Below are positions 25,252 through 32,433 of a stretch of DNA of 64,000 nt, in pieces; positions within the stretch are counted from its first letter, which is position 1; every line of letters starts with the position of its first letter. The notes under the pieces were generated by a model. That model made no database searches and was not told the DNA's origin. It saw nothing but the letters and a program-made list of their open reading frames with translations. The position numbers were made by a program, and so were the translations under genes. Origin of the DNA: Bin18 sp965200355 (GTDB lineage: Bacteria > Desulfobacterota > Binatia > Bin18); the NCBI GenBank assembly GCA_965200355.1, contig OZ241351.1, forward strand, positions 2,046,001 through 2,110,000, in the 5' to 3' direction.

Positions 25252-26840
25252 TGCCAGTGGCAAGCGGATTCCGTATTCAGAAGGTTACAATCGAAGGATT
25301 CAAGGGATTCACGACTCGTCAGGAAATTGATCTTGACGGATGTCATGCCTTTTTGCTGGGCCAAAATGGCAATGGGAAGTCAAGCATAGTCGAAGCCATC
25401 CGTTGGGGACTTTTTGGTTCCACAAGAAGGCCGAATGAGATCGTGGCGAATCGGGGCTACAATAGGCCGTGCCGGGTTGTTGTCACCCTCATACGCGGGG
25501 AGGAGCGCTGGAATCTTCGGCGTACCCTCAACCGGGGCACCACTGGCGGGAGCGACGCCGTGCTTACCGATGAGAACGGCCAGGAACGATCTATTCCAGA
25601 AATTATGCCCCAATTAGATTCTACGGAGGTCGGTGAAGGGATGCACATCATTTTCGCGCCTCAATCCACTCCGCTTCGCCGTCAGCCTGAAGATCTCAAT
25701 CCATTTGAAAGGACTGTTTTTAACCACCTGGGTCTTACTCACCCCCGAGCCTTGCTGAGTGAACTGGACGCTTTCCTGGAGACACAGGAACATAAGGAGG
25801 AGGAGTTGGGGGACAAGCTCACTGAGGCTCGCCGGAATATCGACGAAGACATTAGTCAGCTAGAGCGCCAAAGAAATGTTATTGCCAGTTCGCCACCCTG
25901 GGGAGCCGGTCCTACACCCTCAAGCTCCGAGTCCGAAAACAAAGCACGAAGGATTATCGAAGAAATCACCAACAACCCACCTGAAAAAGATTTGTCAGGG
26001 TTATCGCTATATGCACTGATCGGTAAAGCGGAAGACGCTTTAGAAAACAGACGATCCCAAGACCTAGATGAACTTGAAGAGGAGGCCACGAAGATTAGGG
26101 AGCGCCGGGAGCGTCTGGAAAATTTCCGAGATATCCAAGCAGAAATCGAGACTCAGCAGTCCACGGTCCAAGGCAAACAGTCGGAACTTGACGACACATT
26201 GAAGGATATGAGTCTCGACGAACTCCAGAATAGTGTTAAAGAAAAACAGGCGGCGGCAGATGCCGAAGATTTGAGGCGGCGGATAGCCGAAACTGCGAGT
26301 GACCTGCTCCGTCGTGACGAGGAGAACCCGGTGTCTTGTCCTGTTTGCGAGACGACACACCCCAGGCAAGATTTGGACGCGCTCCTTCGACAGATCATTG
26401 ATAAACCGTCCGGCGCTACAACTTTAGAGCTAAACCAACTCGGAGACCGACTCAGACGATCCGAAAACCTTGAACGTGAGGTTCAGGGTCTCAAGCGTGC
26501 TCTCGATGAGCTGAAGCAAGAGGCGGAGACGATCAAGACACATATTGATCCAGAACCAGAAGAGGATGTGGAGGAACTCTCTAAAAAGATTAGGCAATGT
26601 TCGGACCGTGAGGAGGCAATACAAGAACAGATTAACGGAGGTGAGGACCGACTTGATGAAATAAGACGCAGGCTTTTCAATCTGAGGGAGGAAGACAAAT
26701 TCCATGACATCCGAAAGAAACTTACGAGTAAAGAGCAATACAGAGGCCGATTCGAGCGTGTCGAGAAAGCGTATCAGGACCTTGTTGCATTCGGTGGGTG
26801 TCGGTTCGGTCAATACAGCAAGCGGTTGAGATTTGCCTAA
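25251..26840 (+). CDS. Zinc-hook ATPase, N-terminal fragment
   Basis: This open frame holds the ATPase head half with Walker A GQNGNGKSS (37-45), coiled coil 1, the CPVC hook at 363-366 and most of coiled coil 2, up to AYQDLVAFGG. The last dozen residues (CRFGQYSKRLRF) are out of frame. ATG at 25251 is preferred to GTG at 25248 because it couples directly with the preceding stop. Alone it would lack Walker B and be inactive. Confidence 0.75.
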   Translation: MPVASGFRIQKVTIEGFKGFTTRQEIDLDGCHAFLLGQNGNGKSSIVEAIRWGLFGSTRRPNEIVANRGYNRPCRVVVTLIRGEERWNLRRTLNRGTTGGSDAVLTDENGQERSIPEIMPQLDSTEVGEGMHIIFAPQSTPLRRQPEDLNPFERTVFNHLGLTHPRALLSELDAFLETQEHKEEELGDKLTEARRNIDEDISQLERQRNVIASSPPWGAGPTPSSSESENKARRIIEEITNNPPEKDLSGLSLYALIGKAEDALENRRSQDLDELEEEATKIRERRERLENFRDIQAEIETQQSTVQGKQSELDDTLKDMSLDELQNSVKEKQAAADAEDLRRRIAETASDLLRRDEENPVSCPVCETTHPRQDLDALLRQIIDKPSGATTLELNQLGDRLRRSENLEREVQGLKRALDELKQEAETIKTHIDPEPEEDVEELSKKIRQCSDREEAIQEQINGGEDRLDEIRRRLFNLREEDKFHDIRKKLTSKEQYRGRFERVEKAYQDLVAFGGCRFGQYSKRLRFA

Positions 26841-27349
26841 AAGAGCGGATTGAGAACGATATTCCTCAAGTATCCGAGAACCTTTCCAAAGTCTTTGCGT
26901 CCTTAACTCACCATCCGTGGTATGACCGACTGACCATTGTAAAAGACAAATTACCGAAGCTTGAGCTCCAGGTGGCGAGTAGTCACGATTCTTCTGGCCG
27001 TGGACATCCCACCGCTGTACTGAATGGACAGTCCGAGAGTGCATTAGAACTTGTCCCGTACTTCGCATTCAGCCAGGCGGATGACACCCCGACTGAGGTG
27101 TATCTGGTCTTGCTGGACGACCCCACACGAGCATTCGACGAAGAACATACCAGGATACTGATTGAACGCTTAGCCGAGTTGGGGAACCACGTCCAACTCG
27201 TAGTTGCATCGCAGGAGACGGGTCGATTCCGGGAATTGTTGCCGAAGAATTTCCAACAGGACAGCTACGTTGTTGTTGAACCTAACGGATGGACGTATTC
27301 CGCTGGTCCACATCTGAACATTGAACGTCATGAGCCGTGTAAGACCTGA
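26798..27349 (+). CDS. Zinc-hook ATPase, C-terminal fragment
   Basis: This frame continues the coiled coil (SVRSIQQAVEICLKERIEND) and holds the ABC signature-like region around LNGQSESALEL, Walker B VYLVLLDDPTRAFDEEHTRI and the later LVVASQETGRFRELL (switch region). It is one base back relative to the upstream frame. The GTG at 26798 is simply where the frame opens; no ribosome site supports an independent start. Confidence 0.7.
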   Translation: MSVRSIQQAVEICLKERIENDIPQVSENLSKVFASLTHHPWYDRLTIVKDKLPKLELQVASSHDSSGRGHPTAVLNGQSESALELVPYFAFSQADDTPTEVYLVLLDDPTRAFDEEHTRILIERLAELGNHVQLVVASQETGRFRELLPKNFQQDSYVVVEPNGWTYSAGPHLNIERHEPCKT

Positions 27350-27851
27350 TGCAAGCGAGTGCATTGAGCGCATACGCTCAGGTATATCCGCGGGCGAGTT
27401 TGGTTACAAAATCCAAGCTCTTGCCGCGCATGTCTTACTGCGGCTTGGCTATCGGATAGAGGCGGTCAACCGTTCGGGTCATCCAGATATAATCGCTTTC
27501 AGAGATAGCAGGGAGTTCCGGTTTGAGGTAGAAGCCGAAGCCTTTGGGCCGCGTCCTCGTCAGTTGACGGCCGCCGACTTCGCCTCATTGACCGAAGCCC
27601 CTAACATATTCGGCTACTACGCGCTGGCAATCAGTTGTCCTCAGCCTTACTGGGTGTTGGTTCCCGCCTCGAAACTTGCTTGCAGAACACGGCCGGCCCC
27701 AAACATGCTGCTGGAAGCCCTCAGTGATAAAGAATACTCGGCGGAATGGACACGCGAGTATGTCGGCTTGTTTCAGGATGCGTGCCGTCAAATCAGTTCG
27801 GCATCGTTCAGTGACCTATGCAAAATGGCGCTGAGAGGAAAAAGTCTATGA
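27330..27851 (+). CDS. Restriction endonuclease-like (PD-(D/E)XK type) protein
   Basis: This 173-residue protein overlaps the ATPase gene by 20 bases. It has the order helix (EFGYKIQALAAHVLLRLGY), strand with HPDIIAFRDS, then FRFEVEAEAFGPRP: the D...E-x-E spacing of a PD-(D/E)XK nuclease in which the Lys is replaced by Glu. This is similar in layout to Mrr/Holliday-resolvase folds, but the match is by pattern only. As the last intact gene of the zinc-hook ATPase operon it is the likely effector nuclease of a putative defence module. Starts at TTG 27321 or ATG 27330 are both possible. Confidence 0.6.
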   Translation: MSRVRPDASECIERIRSGISAGEFGYKIQALAAHVLLRLGYRIEAVNRSGHPDIIAFRDSREFRFEVEAEAFGPRPRQLTAADFASLTEAPNIFGYYALAISCPQPYWVLVPASKLACRTRPAPNMLLEALSDKEYSAEWTREYVGLFQDACRQISSASFSDLCKMALRGKSL

Positions 27852-27856
27852 GATGA

Positions 27857-28000
27857 GAAAGGAAACCCTATGCAAAAGCGGGTTCGGAAGAGTATCTTGC
27901 TTTGAGTGGGCGTTCTATCGGCGCAACGGTCGTCACGCGGAACGAGAATGACTTTCGGCTCATCCGGCAATTTCGAAAGTTCTCACTAGAAGTTATCTAA
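27857..28000 (+). pseudogene. Remnant of a VapC-like PIN domain
   Basis: Just after the nuclease-like gene, a frame with no start codon encodes YAKAGSEEYLALSGRSIGAT then VVTRNENDFRLIRQF and KFSLEVI before TAA at 27998-28000. The GAT-VVTRNENDF pattern is the C-terminal end of PIN-domain toxins (typical form: GATLVTRNxxDF). Only about 47 codons remain, without the N-terminal acidic residues. It marks the downstream edge of the AT-richer island and is probably the scar of a deleted toxin-antitoxin pair. Confidence 0.5.
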
Positions 28001-28008
28001 CCGTAGGC

Positions 28009-29046
28009 TTACCGACAGTGCGGAATGACTTCCTTGGCAAAATGCTCCATTGAGCGTTTGACGAGAGGGTGACCGACCAGGCCGCCCTGGTTGAAATAGC
28101 CAATAAACTCGGTCATGGGAAACTCCTGCTTGAAGTGCCGAATGCGCTCAATGCAGTAGTCCGGGTCCCCAAAGACCCCCAGCTTGGTATCCAACCCCTC
28201 GTAGTTGACCCGCTCTAACCGCTCCACCACCTTTTGGAAGGCTTCGTAACTTTTGATGGTGGTTCTGCCGAGCGGACGGAGTCGTTCTCCCGCGGCCCGA
28301 AAAAAATTCATCAGGCTGGGTTCATATTCTTCACGGGCTTGGGCTCGGCTGTCGGCAACGTAGACGGGAAACATCAGGGCAACATCGGGTTGGACACCAG
28401 ATTGCAGATTATTCTGATACTCCGCGATGTAGCCGCGCAATTTATCGGGCGGGTTAATCAATGGAGAAGCAAAGATCGACAGGCCGAGTTGACCTGCCAG
28501 GGCAAAGGTCTCTGGGCTGTTGGCCGCCATGTGCAGCGGCGGATGGGGTTGCTGCACGGGGCGGGGGACGACCGGCAGGTCTTCTGCCTGGAAGTATTTG
28601 CCTTGATAGGATAAGCGGTCGGTTGTCCAGGCAGTCCGAATCACATCGAGTGATTCAATAAAACGCTCCCGGCTCTCCTCCATCGGGATATTATAGCCCT
28701 GATAATGCACCGGGGCGGTGCCGCGTCCGACGCCAAACTCCAACCGCCCGCCGCTCAGAATATCGGCCGTGGCTGCTTCTTCCGCGATTTTCATCGGGCT
28801 GTGCAGCGGCAGAAGGGTGACGGCGGTGCCCAGACGAATACGCTCGGTATGCTGGGCCGCGGTCGCCAGCACCATCAGCGGCGAGGCCATAATCGAAGTG
28901 CTCGGCCCAAAGTGCAGCTCGCCCAGCCAGACGGTATCAAAGCCGACTGCATCCCCCAGGCGAATCTGGGCGAGAATATCGTGGTAGCGCTGACGCTCTG
29001 ACTGCGTGGGCGCGCACGGCAATTGATCGAAAAACCCAAAGCGCAT
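28009..29046 (-). CDS. LLM class flavin-dependent oxidoreductase
   Basis: This 345-residue protein begins MRFGFFDQLPCAPTQSE and has VGFDTVWLGELHFGPSTSIM, RIRLGTAVTLLPLHSPMKIA and SGGRLEFGVGRGTAPVHYQG, the full bacterial-luciferase-like pattern. FMN is the more usual cofactor for this branch; the substrate is unknown. The ATG at 29046 follows AAGGAGGGAGGT. The gene ends only 9 bases from the PIN remnant on the opposite strand, so the defence-like island appears to have inserted at its 3' side. Confidence 0.92.
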   Translation of the reverse strand: MRFGFFDQLPCAPTQSERQRYHDILAQIRLGDAVGFDTVWLGELHFGPSTSIMASPLMVLATAAQHTERIRLGTAVTLLPLHSPMKIAEEAATADILSGGRLEFGVGRGTAPVHYQGYNIPMEESRERFIESLDVIRTAWTTDRLSYQGKYFQAEDLPVVPRPVQQPHPPLHMAANSPETFALAGQLGLSIFASPLINPPDKLRGYIAEYQNNLQSGVQPDVALMFPVYVADSRAQAREEYEPSLMNFFRAAGERLRPLGRTTIKSYEAFQKVVERLERVNYEGLDTKLGVFGDPDYCIERIRHFKQEFPMTEFIGYFNQGGLVGHPLVKRSMEHFAKEVIPHCR

Positions 29047-29318
29047 ACCTCCCTCCTTCATAATGCGTGGTAAAATTCTCCAGGGCTTGGCTGAACGCCA
29101 GCGGCGGTACACCCCTTTGATGCAAAGAGTATGAAAGCGCTCTAGTCCATCTCAGACCGCGTGTCAATAAAAAATGATTGCCCCCAACCGAGGCCACAAG
29201 AATAAAATATGTCTTGCCACAGCAGGGGAAAAGAGCGTAGAGAGGAAAATAATTCTGGAAAAGGGAAAGCGTGCGCGCCATTCAAGGCATGTCGCCACAT
29301 TGAAGAAGGGGGTCTGCC

Positions 29319-31082
29319 ATGTCACTCGACAGTCTGTCTGACACTGGAACCGAAGCCCGCACCGCCACGGCCCATCGGCCGACCATCCGGGGCACACGCC
29401 ACATGGTGGTGGCCGGGCACTATCTGGCGGCGCATGCCGGCTTTCAGATTCTTGAGGCCGGCGGTAACGCGGTGGACGCGGGGGTGGCCGCCGGGCTTGC
29501 TCTGGGTGTCTTGCAGAGCGATATGGTGAACGTCGCCGGGGTGGCCCCGATCATCCTGTATCTGGCCGACCAACGTGAGGTGACGACGATCAGCGGTCTG
29601 GGCTGCTGGCCGCAGGCCGCCTCGCTGGAGCTATTTCAGCAAAAGCACGCCGGCCATATCCCTGTCGGCCTTCTCCGTACCGTCGTGCCGAGCGCGCCCG
29701 ACGCCTGGCTGACCGCGCTGGAGCGGTATGGCACCATGAGCTTTGGCGAGGTGGCTGCGGCGGCGATTCGTTTTGCGCGGGACGGGTTTCCCATCCATGC
29801 GTTTACCGCCGGCATCATCAGGGCGAATGCCGACAAATATCAACGCTGGCCGGCCAACGCGGCCATCTATCTGCCCGGCGGTCAGGCCCCACAGCCGGGC
29901 GACCTGTTCAAACAAACCGACCTGGCCGGAACGCTGCAATACCTGGCAGACGAAGAAGCGTCTGCGCACAGCAAGGGCCGCCAAGCTGGGCTCCGGGCGG
30001 CCCGGGCCGCTTTTTATCACGGCGATATTGCCGCGGCGCTTGTCAAGTTTCACGCGGAAAACGGCGGGCTGCTGACCGCCAAAGACCTGGCCGAGTTTCG
30101 GGTCGCCGTAGAACCTCCGACGCGGACGACATTCCAGGGCCTTGAGGTGTACGCCTGCGGCCCCTGGTGTCAGGGTCCCGTCTTGCAGCAAACCTTGAAT
30201 CTCCTGGAAGGCTATGATCTTGCGGCCCAGGGCCACAATTCGCCGCAGTATATTCACACCGTGACCGAAGCCCTCAAATTGGCGTTTGCCGACCGGGAGC
30301 GCTACTACGGCGACCCGCGCTTTGTTGAGGTGCCAATTGAGGGGCTCTTGTCCAAGGACTATGCTGCGCAACGCCGCTCCTTAATACGGGAGCACGCAGC
30401 TTGGCCCGAGATGCCACCGGCCGGTGACCCCCGGCGCTGCCGGCCGGCGGTTGACGCCGAGGGGGGTCCACGCCCAAATGAAACGGCCCAGCCCGGCTTG
30501 GACACCTCCTATGTTTGCGTCGTAGACCGGCAGGGCAATGTTTTCTCCGCCACCCCGAGCGATACTTCATCTGATATGCCGGTCGTACCCGGTACGGGCC
30601 TCTGTCCGTCGTCACGCGGCTCACAGTCCTGGGCCGACCCGCATCATGCCTCCTGCGTGGCCCCAGGCAAACGCCCCCGCCTGACCCCCAACCCGGCCTT
30701 AGTGCTGCGTGACGGACGCCCCTTTCTGGTGCTGGGTTCTCCCGGTGGGGATGTGCAGCCTCAGGCCATGATGCAGACCCTGCTCAACAGTGCGGTCTTT
30801 GGCATGGAGGCTCAGGAAGCAGTCGAAGCGCCGCGCTTTGCCAGCTACAGCTTCCCGGATTCCTTTGAACCGCATTCCTACTATCCTGGTCGGCTGAATA
30901 TCGAGAGCCGTATTGCTGAGGAGACCGGCGCGCTGCTGTCCGAGTGGGGCCATCAGGTGCACTGGTGGCCGGACTGGGTGTGGCGAGCCGGGGCCGTCTG
31001 CTGCATTCACGTCGAGCCGACAAGCGGCGTGCTGGCCGGTGGCGCCGACCCGCGCCGTGGGTCGTACGCTGTGGGCTGGTAA
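29319..31082 (+). CDS. Gamma-glutamyltransferase family (Ntn-hydrolase) protein
   Basis: This 587-residue protein has GGT-type motifs: HMVVAGHYLAAHAGFQILEA then GGNAVDAGVAAGLALGV at the N-terminus, ALKLAFADRERYYGDPRF in the middle, and the autocleavage site LDTSYVCVVDRQGNVFS near residue 395. Active GGTs have a Thr at the cleavage point, usually as TTH; here it is D-T-S, so the Thr nucleophile is kept but its neighbours differ. GSPGGDVQPQAMMQTLLN lies near the C-terminus. There is no clear signal peptide, so it is probably cytoplasmic, as for several GGT-like hydrolases acting on amides. AGAAGGGGGTCTGCC precedes the ATG. Confidence 0.9.
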   Translation: MSLDSLSDTGTEARTATAHRPTIRGTRHMVVAGHYLAAHAGFQILEAGGNAVDAGVAAGLALGVLQSDMVNVAGVAPIILYLADQREVTTISGLGCWPQAASLELFQQKHAGHIPVGLLRTVVPSAPDAWLTALERYGTMSFGEVAAAAIRFARDGFPIHAFTAGIIRANADKYQRWPANAAIYLPGGQAPQPGDLFKQTDLAGTLQYLADEEASAHSKGRQAGLRAARAAFYHGDIAAALVKFHAENGGLLTAKDLAEFRVAVEPPTRTTFQGLEVYACGPWCQGPVLQQTLNLLEGYDLAAQGHNSPQYIHTVTEALKLAFADRERYYGDPRFVEVPIEGLLSKDYAAQRRSLIREHAAWPEMPPAGDPRRCRPAVDAEGGPRPNETAQPGLDTSYVCVVDRQGNVFSATPSDTSSDMPVVPGTGLCPSSRGSQSWADPHHASCVAPGKRPRLTPNPALVLRDGRPFLVLGSPGGDVQPQAMMQTLLNSAVFGMEAQEAVEAPRFASYSFPDSFEPHSYYPGRLNIESRIAEETGALLSEWGHQVHWWPDWVWRAGAVCCIHVEPTSGVLAGGADPRRGSYAVGW

Positions 31083-31116
31083 CAGTCCCCGAAGCCCCGA
31101 GCTGTTTTTCGACTGC

Positions 31117-32250
31117 TCAGTCCAACTCCATGCCGTATAGCTTAGCCGCATTGTCGGACACAACTTTGCGCGTGATATGGGCTGGAACATTGGCAAAGTC
31201 CCGTTCAATGACTTGGCGTGAATGCGGCCAGGTGGTGTCGGTGTGTGGAAAATCGGACGCCCACATACAGTTATCTTCACCAAAGACCACCGCGTTTGTG
31301 GCCCCGATTGGGTCGTCCTGAAAGGTCGCCCAGACCTGGCGGCGGACATAGGCGCTCGGTTTCATGGGGAGCGGATGTTCCACCATCACCCCGAATTTCT
31401 CATAGGTATGGTCCAGGCGCTGGACATAATGGGCCAGCCAGCCGATATCGCTCTCCGCGGACACAATTTTGAGTCCGGGAAAACGGGCCAGCACGCCACC
31501 AAAGATGAGACTGGTCAGCGATTTTTGCACTTCGTGAATGAGGTGCACGAACCGGATGGCGGTCTGATTGACCCAGCCGCTTGAGCCCCGGTCCATGACC
31601 ACGCGGGTGTTATTGTCCCGGCTGGTCACGACATGCAGGGAGAGCGGCATGTGCAGGTCTTGGGCCGCGGCCCAGAACGGATCGTAGACCGGACTATAAT
31701 ATGGTCGGTCCTCGGGCGGCGCGCCCCAGATCATGCCGCCGCTGAGGCCCAATTTTGCCGCGCGTTCGAGTTCTTTGACCGCGCTCGGCATATCCTCCAG
31801 TGAAATCAGCGCAACGGGGTAGAGCCGTTTGGGGTCATGTGACCGAAACTCTGCCACCCAGTCGTTATAGACCCGAAAACAAGCCTGCTGAAGCGCGGCG
31901 TCGGCAAGCTGAAACAGCGCCAGACCCAGCGTGGTGTAGATGACCTCAGCCCGCACCCCGTCAATATCCTGGTCCTTAATCCGCTCAACCGGGTCCCAGC
32001 CGCTGGGTCGGGCCGCCTCATACCCGCGGGTGAGATGTTGCTTGAGGGCTTCGCCACTGCGGCCGGTCGAAAATCCACCCGCCACCGGGAAGGGGGTGAT
32101 ACCGGGGGCTATAAAAAAATGTCCGGGTTTTTCGGTGTTCTCGACCACCCGTGGGGCGCGGTCCCGGAACGATTGATCGAGCCGGCTGGTCCACAGGTCG
32201 GGCGGCTCCGTCATATGTGAATCAGCAGAAATAACGCGCAGCGGTTCCAT
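31117..32250 (-). CDS. Amidohydrolase-2 family protein (paralogue of 7270-8382)
   Basis: This 377-residue protein has the same motif layout as its paralogue at 7270: SADSHMTEPPDLW at the start, MPLSLHVVTSRDNNTR, KIVSAESDIGWLAHYVQRLD and ASDFPHTDTTWPHSR near the end. Metal ligands D and H at the start and H in the centre are present. ATG at 32250 (MEPLRVISADSH) is chosen because homology begins there and AAGGGGAGAG precedes it. It converges on the GGT-like gene. Function is unassigned; decarboxylase or hydrolase activity on cyclic acids is likely from family. Confidence 0.9.
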   Translation of the reverse strand: MEPLRVISADSHMTEPPDLWTSRLDQSFRDRAPRVVENTEKPGHFFIAPGITPFPVAGGFSTGRSGEALKQHLTRGYEAARPSGWDPVERIKDQDIDGVRAEVIYTTLGLALFQLADAALQQACFRVYNDWVAEFRSHDPKRLYPVALISLEDMPSAVKELERAAKLGLSGGMIWGAPPEDRPYYSPVYDPFWAAAQDLHMPLSLHVVTSRDNNTRVVMDRGSSGWVNQTAIRFVHLIHEVQKSLTSLIFGGVLARFPGLKIVSAESDIGWLAHYVQRLDHTYEKFGVMVEHPLPMKPSAYVRRQVWATFQDDPIGATNAVVFGEDNCMWASDFPHTDTTWPHSRQVIERDFANVPAHITRKVVSDNAAKLYGMELD

Positions 32251-32364
32251 CTCTCCCCTTGTGTACGGGCGTCTTTGGACGTGGCGACCGAGCAACGCCT
32301 AGCATTTTCGCTTCTGGCGTGTCAAACCGTCTGTCCCCCTCACCCCAGCAGAGATGACTCCGCC

Positions 32365-32418
32365 GGGAGCGCGGGCATCTTGCCCGCCCGGAAGCCGGCT
32401 GGAAGCCTACGCTCCCAA
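32365..32418. repeat. Dispersed GC-rich repeat, family A (full copy)
   Basis: GGGAGCGCGGGCATCTTGCC followed by CGCCCGGAAGCCGGCTGG and AAGCCTACGCTCCCA. The ends GGGAGCG/CGCTCCC are inverted, and an inner GCGGGC...GCCCGC hairpin lies in the first half. It sits between the amidohydrolase start and the 3' end of the SGNH hydrolase. Its first half is identical to the reverse complement of the block at 36541. Confidence 0.85.
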
Positions 32419-32433
32419 TGGGCCCGCCGTCGC

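Larger units (their letters stand above)
25251..27349 (+). pseudogene. Rad50/SMC-like zinc-hook ATPase with one frameshift
   Basis: Read across one frame change near 26796 this is a 700-residue ABC-type ATPase. It has an N-terminal Walker A, LLGQNGNGKSSIVEAIRWGL (residues 36-55), a long coiled coil with a central zinc hook CPVC (363-366), a second coiled coil and, in the other frame, the signature-like LNGQSESALELVPYF and Walker B YLVLLDDPTRAFDEEH. The shift fits loss of one G in GGTGGG(G)TGTCGG. This is the Rad50/SbcC/LmuB architecture, shorter than Rad50. Context (small protein before it, nuclease-like gene overlapping its end) suggests a DNA-sensing defence ATPase. The lesion may be real or a homopolymer undercall. 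Confidence 0.8.

Noticed and set aside
26790..26800. Programmed -1 frameshift in the Rad50-like ATPase
   Set aside because: There is no X-XXY-YYZ slippery heptamer; the site is a short G run, so a lost base is the simpler reading.
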